DNA of 64,000 bases from Eubacterium sp. (GTDB taxonomy: Bacteria > Bacillota > Clostridia > Lachnospirales > Lachnospiraceae), in contig JAILOU010000015.1 of the NCBI GenBank assembly GCA_024690665.1, forward strand, positions 1 to 64,000, in the 5' to 3' direction. The notes under the pieces were generated by a model. It did no database searches. It had not been told where the DNA came from and was given only the letters and a program-made list of their open reading frames with translations. A program made the position numbers and the translations under genes. Below are positions 61,336 through 64,000 of the stretch, piece by piece. Within the stretch, counting starts at the first letter, position 1, and the number at the start of each line of letters is the position of its first letter.

Positions 61336-62370
61336 ATGAACGAACAAGAAAAGCAGACACCTGCATGGAAGAAGACTCTTGTCAAGGTTTTATGCGTTGT
61401 GGCAATTGTCATCGTGGTAGCAGGCGTATTATGCGCAGTAAAACCAACAAAAGAGACGATGATTTCTCAGGCATCCGAAGAGATGCAGGAAATGATCAAA
61501 GAGGATGAGACAAGTACCCGTAAGAGAGTTACGACAACGTATAACTCTCTGATTGTCATTAACTATTGTTCCTTTACCAGTTCCGGACAGGTAACGCTTA
61601 ATGAGAAGTATGTAGGCTTCGCGGGCAAGGTATATAAAGCCGATGAAGGGGCAGCCAAGGTTGCCGGTCAGATGGTAAACTATACTTATCGTATGCTCGG
61701 ATGTGGGGAAAATGTTCTTCACGGAGCTAAGCTGACCATTCTTTTAACGGTGCTTTCCACAATCTTTGGAGTGGTGCTTGGAACACTTCTGGCACTTGGT
61801 AAGATGAGCAAGAATGTCATTTTGTCGAAGTTTTGCCAGGCTTATATCTTCTTCTTTCGAGGAACACCGCTGCTGATTCAGCTGTTCGTGATTTACTTTA
61901 CAGTGCCCGGAATCTGCGGATTTGCATGGCGTGATTTATTTGCGGCGGCCGATACGGAAGCTGTATATAAAGGTGCGTTTTTGGCGGCACTGATTGCATT
62001 TGCCTTAAACTCCGGCGCGTACTGTGCCGAGATTGTGCGTGCAGCCATTCAGTCCATTGATAAGGGACAGATGGAAGCATCTAAGGCACTGGGACTTAAC
62101 TACAGACAGGCAATGACCAAGGTTATTATTCCACAGTCTGTACGACGCATGATCCCGCCGGTATGTAACGAATTCATTATGATTTTAAAGGATGCTTCTT
62201 TGGTATTCGCGATTTCACTTATGGACATTACCACGATTTCGAAGAATATCATGACAAGCGAAGGCTCATATCTGGTATTTATTCCGGCTCTGGTAATCTA
62301 TCTGATTATCACGGGAGTCTTCACCTTTGTATTTAATAAAATCGAGAAGAAATTCTCGGTATATGAATAG
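61336..62370 (+). CDS. Polar amino acid ABC transporter permease
   Basis: 344 residues. One N-terminal helix and a roughly 100-residue outer segment precede the usual permease core of five helices, an extra part not found in minimal HisM/GlnP proteins. The core has [26 protein letters not shown] and the EAA loop [29 protein letters not shown] that docks the ATPase. Probably a homodimer, because no second permease is encoded. AAAGGAG before ATG. Confidence 0.93.
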   Translation: MNEQEKQTPAWKKTLVKVLCVVAIVIVVAGVLCAVKPTKETMISQASEEMQEMIKEDETSTRKRVTTTYNSLIVINYCSFTSSGQVTLNEKYVGFAGKVYKADEGAAKVAGQMVNYTYRMLGCGENVLHGAKLTILLTVLSTIFGVVLGTLLALGKMSKNVILSKFCQAYIFFFRGTPLLIQLFVIYFTVPGICGFAWRDLFAAADTEAVYKGAFLAALIAFALNSGAYCAEIVRAAIQSIDKGQMEASKALGLNYRQAMTKVIIPQSVRRMIPPVCNEFIMILKDASLVFAISLMDITTISKNIMTSEGSYLVFIPALVIYLIITGVFTFVFNKIEKKFSVYE

Positions 62371-62381
62371 GAGGCTGCGAT

Positions 62382-63158
62382 ATGAGTGAGTCTTATGAAT
62401 ATATATTAGAGACGGAGCATGTCAGCAAAAGCTTTGGCAGCCTTGAAGTCTTAAAAGATATTAATCTGAAAGTGAAAAAAGGCGAGGTAATCTGTATTAT
62501 CGGACCTTCCGGTGCCGGTAAGTCAACATATCTTCGTTCCTTAAACCAACTCGAAACCATTACCAGTGGTAAGATCTTAATTAAGGGGGATTTGTTCTTA
62601 CACCGTGAAAAGGATCATACGATAGCGGATGTCAGCAAGGAACAAAGAAAGGCACTTCTTTTGGAGATGGGTATGTGTTTCCAGAGATTTAACCTGTTCC
62701 CTCACAAGACCGTACTTGACAATGTAATGCTTGCACCGGTGACGGTTAAGAAAGAAAATGCGCAGCAGGTGAAGGCGGAAGCTCTTGAGTTGTTAGAAAG
62801 CGTTGGCCTTGCGGATAAAGCGGATGAGTATCCTTCTCGTCTGTCCGGTGGTCAGCAGCAGCGTGTGGCGATTGCAAGAGCACTTGCCATGAAGCCGGAG
62901 ATTATGCTTTTTGATGAACCGACTTCCGCGCTAGATCCGGAACTTGTAGGAGACGTACTGCAGGTAATGAAAGATCTTGCGGCAAAGGGAATGACGATGC
63001 TGTGTGTAACCCACGAGATGGGATTTGCACGTGATGTGGCAGACCGTGTGCTATTTATGGCAGATGGAATTATTGCGGAAGAGGGGCGCCCGGAGGAATT
63101 ATTTACAAATCCAAAGAACCCAAGAACGCAGGCGTTTTTAAAATCTGTTTTAGAATAA
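62382..63158 (+). CDS. Polar amino acid ABC transporter ATPase
   Basis: 258 residues of the GlnQ/HisP class: Walker [11 protein letters not shown]-loop [22 protein letters not shown], signature [16 protein letters not shown], Walker [16 protein letters not shown] and switch His in [15 protein letters not shown]. Eleven bases after the permease, with AGGAGG. It powers uptake of the captured amino acid. Confidence 0.95.
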   Translation: MSESYEYILETEHVSKSFGSLEVLKDINLKVKKGEVICIIGPSGAGKSTYLRSLNQLETITSGKILIKGDLFLHREKDHTIADVSKEQRKALLLEMGMCFQRFNLFPHKTVLDNVMLAPVTVKKENAQQVKAEALELLESVGLADKADEYPSRLSGGQQQRVAIARALAMKPEIMLFDEPTSALDPELVGDVLQVMKDLAAKGMTMLCVTHEMGFARDVADRVLFMADGIIAEEGRPEELFTNPKNPRTQAFLKSVLE

Positions 63159-63165
63159 AGATGAT

Positions 63166-63206
63166 ACATCCCGTAGGAGCAATTAGCTTCTGCGGGATTT
63201 TTTTTA
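63166..63206 (+). terminator. Terminator of ABC operon
   Basis: ATCCCGTAG pairs with CTGCGGGAT through one G-T pair, followed by eight T residues. Confidence 0.85.
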
Positions 63207-63385
63207 TTTCCGGGTAAATATATAAAAATTCAATAATTGTATAAATCGCATAGAATACATAAATAAATATGTTAAATCTGCGAATGGCATCACGGCCGGA
63301 TTCCGACTAGAATAGAATTGTTTAAATTATCTATATATAAGATAGAGTAAGACAATAATTAGGGAAAATAAGGAGGAACCTGATA

Positions 63386-64000
63386 ATGATCAAACTAATC
63401 ATGGATGGTCAGGCTGTGACTGCCGAGGAAGGCAGCACCATTCTTAAGGTGGCAAAGGAAAACAATATTAAGATACCGACGCTGTGCTATCTGGAAGATG
63501 TAAGCGCAGTCGGGTCATGTCGTATCTGCGTGGTGGAAGTAGAAGGACGCACAGAACTTGTGACAGCATGTAATACCAAAGCTGCAGATGGCATGGTGAT
63601 TTTAACTAACAGTGACAGAGTTCGGGAAAACAGAAAGACAATGCTCAATCTGATTTTGGCGAATCACAATAAGGACTGCTTTAACTGTCCAAAGAACGGC
63701 GAATGTGAATTAGAAGCACTTTGTCGTGAGTATGAAGTGGAAGAGTCAACTTACGAACCGGTTAAAAAGGAAGAATGTAAGGATTACAAAGACCAAAATC
63801 CATTCCTGGTATATGACGAGTCAAAGTGTATTCAGTGTCAGCGCTGCGTAAATACCTGTGAACATGTAACGGGACGTAAGGCAATTAACGTGAAGCGAGA
63901 CGGCACGCATATGTTGATTGATCTTCCATTTGGAGAGGACTGGAAGTCAACACTTTGTGAGTCGTGCGGAAACTGCTCGCAGGCCTGTCCGACCGGTGCA
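63386..64000 (+). CDS. NuoG/FdhF/HydA-type iron-sulfur protein, N-terminal part
   Basis: Open through the window end, so not in the ORF track. ATG 63386 follows AAGGAGG. The visible 205 residues hold a plant-type 2Fe-2S domain (CYLEDVSAVGSCRICVVEV...C), a His-Cys3 cluster motif (ILANHNKDCFNCPKNGECEL) and 4Fe-4S Cys sets (CIQCQRCVNTC and CESCGNCSQACP). This N-terminal layout is shared by formate dehydrogenase alpha, [FeFe]-hydrogenase HydA and NuoG-like subunits. Which catalytic domain follows cannot be told from this window. Confidence 0.92.
   Translation, partial: MIKLIMDGQAVTAEEGSTILKVAKENNIKIPTLCYLEDVSAVGSCRICVVEVEGRTELVTACNTKAADGMVILTNSDRVRENRKTMLNLILANHNKDCFNCPKNGECELEALCREYEVEESTYEPVKKEECKDYKDQNPFLVYDESKCIQCQRCVNTCEHVTGRKAINVKRDGTHMLIDLPFGEDWKSTLCESCGNCSQACPTGA

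Overview
The window reads as the chromosome of an anaerobic, low-to-mid GC Clostridia member, most likely a Lachnospiraceae relative. I infer this from the strong AGGAGG ribosome binding sites, the Lys-rich secreted proteins with CxxC repeats, the ECF-type transporter, meso-diaminopimelate dehydrogenase, ferredoxin-like oxidoreductases and the start of an iron-sulfur oxidoreductase. No species is claimed. Nearly all genes are intact and tightly packed, and most transcription units end in clear hairpin plus T-tract terminators.

Layout. 1-504: 3' end of a group II intron (maturase C-terminus, domains V and VI). 512-3400: a Mor-like regulator, two tandem paralogous small acidic proteins with near-identical promoter/leader/terminator modules, and a flavodoxin-ferredoxin fusion. 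3171-6170: two paralogous 58-residue proteins that the ORF track misses, flanking an ECF-type sigma factor and its RsgI-like membrane anti-sigma factor. 6470-15044: the most striking region. It encodes a surface-anchored alpha/alpha-toroid protein, a DUF4430 lipoprotein, a second secreted DUF4430-like protein with a Lys-rich wall domain, a complete ECF transporter (T, fused A-A', S), adenosylcobinamide amidohydrolase CbiZ and a VanZ-like protein. The toroid plus DUF4430 pairing matches the two-domain architecture of animal intrinsic factor/transcobalamin. With CbiZ in the same run, I read it as a corrinoid capture, import and remodelling locus.

15092-24540: a PadR-controlled DUF4097 membrane protein, an orphan substrate-binding lipoprotein divergent from a LysR gene, a DUF438 protein with its own LysR, then a sodium:solute symporter, two tiny membrane proteins and a UroD/MtaA-like methyltransferase, followed by a palindromic repeat. 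24548-35360: aquaporin, a secreted CxxC-repeat protein, NYN/OST-HTH protein, GGDEF protein, DUF3810 putative metalloprotease with SulP transporter, arylamine N-acetyltransferase, EAL/HDOD protein, an exo/endo/phosphatase protein and a cytidylate-kinase-like protein. 35483-44310: glpK, proA, Fe-S aldo/keto reductase, a PtsI-like protein, DUF364 protein, nitroreductase, iron alcohol dehydrogenase and a phosphoesterase.

44393-52762: flavin reductase with divergent LysR, 5'-deoxynucleotidase, DUF1700 protein, rRNA methyltransferase, exported papain-like protease, amidase, RdgB and a phosphodiesterase. 52922-55760: six tRNAs (Pro, Gly, Arg, His, Gln, Lys) behind a consensus promoter, apt, a FUSC-type exporter and tRNA-Leu. 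55800-56333 has no convincing gene but contains several hairpins and a terminator, so it may hold a structured RNA. 56334-63158: ddh, a hybrid histidine kinase and a polar amino acid ABC transporter. The window ends inside an NuoG/FdhF/HydA-type iron-sulfur protein.
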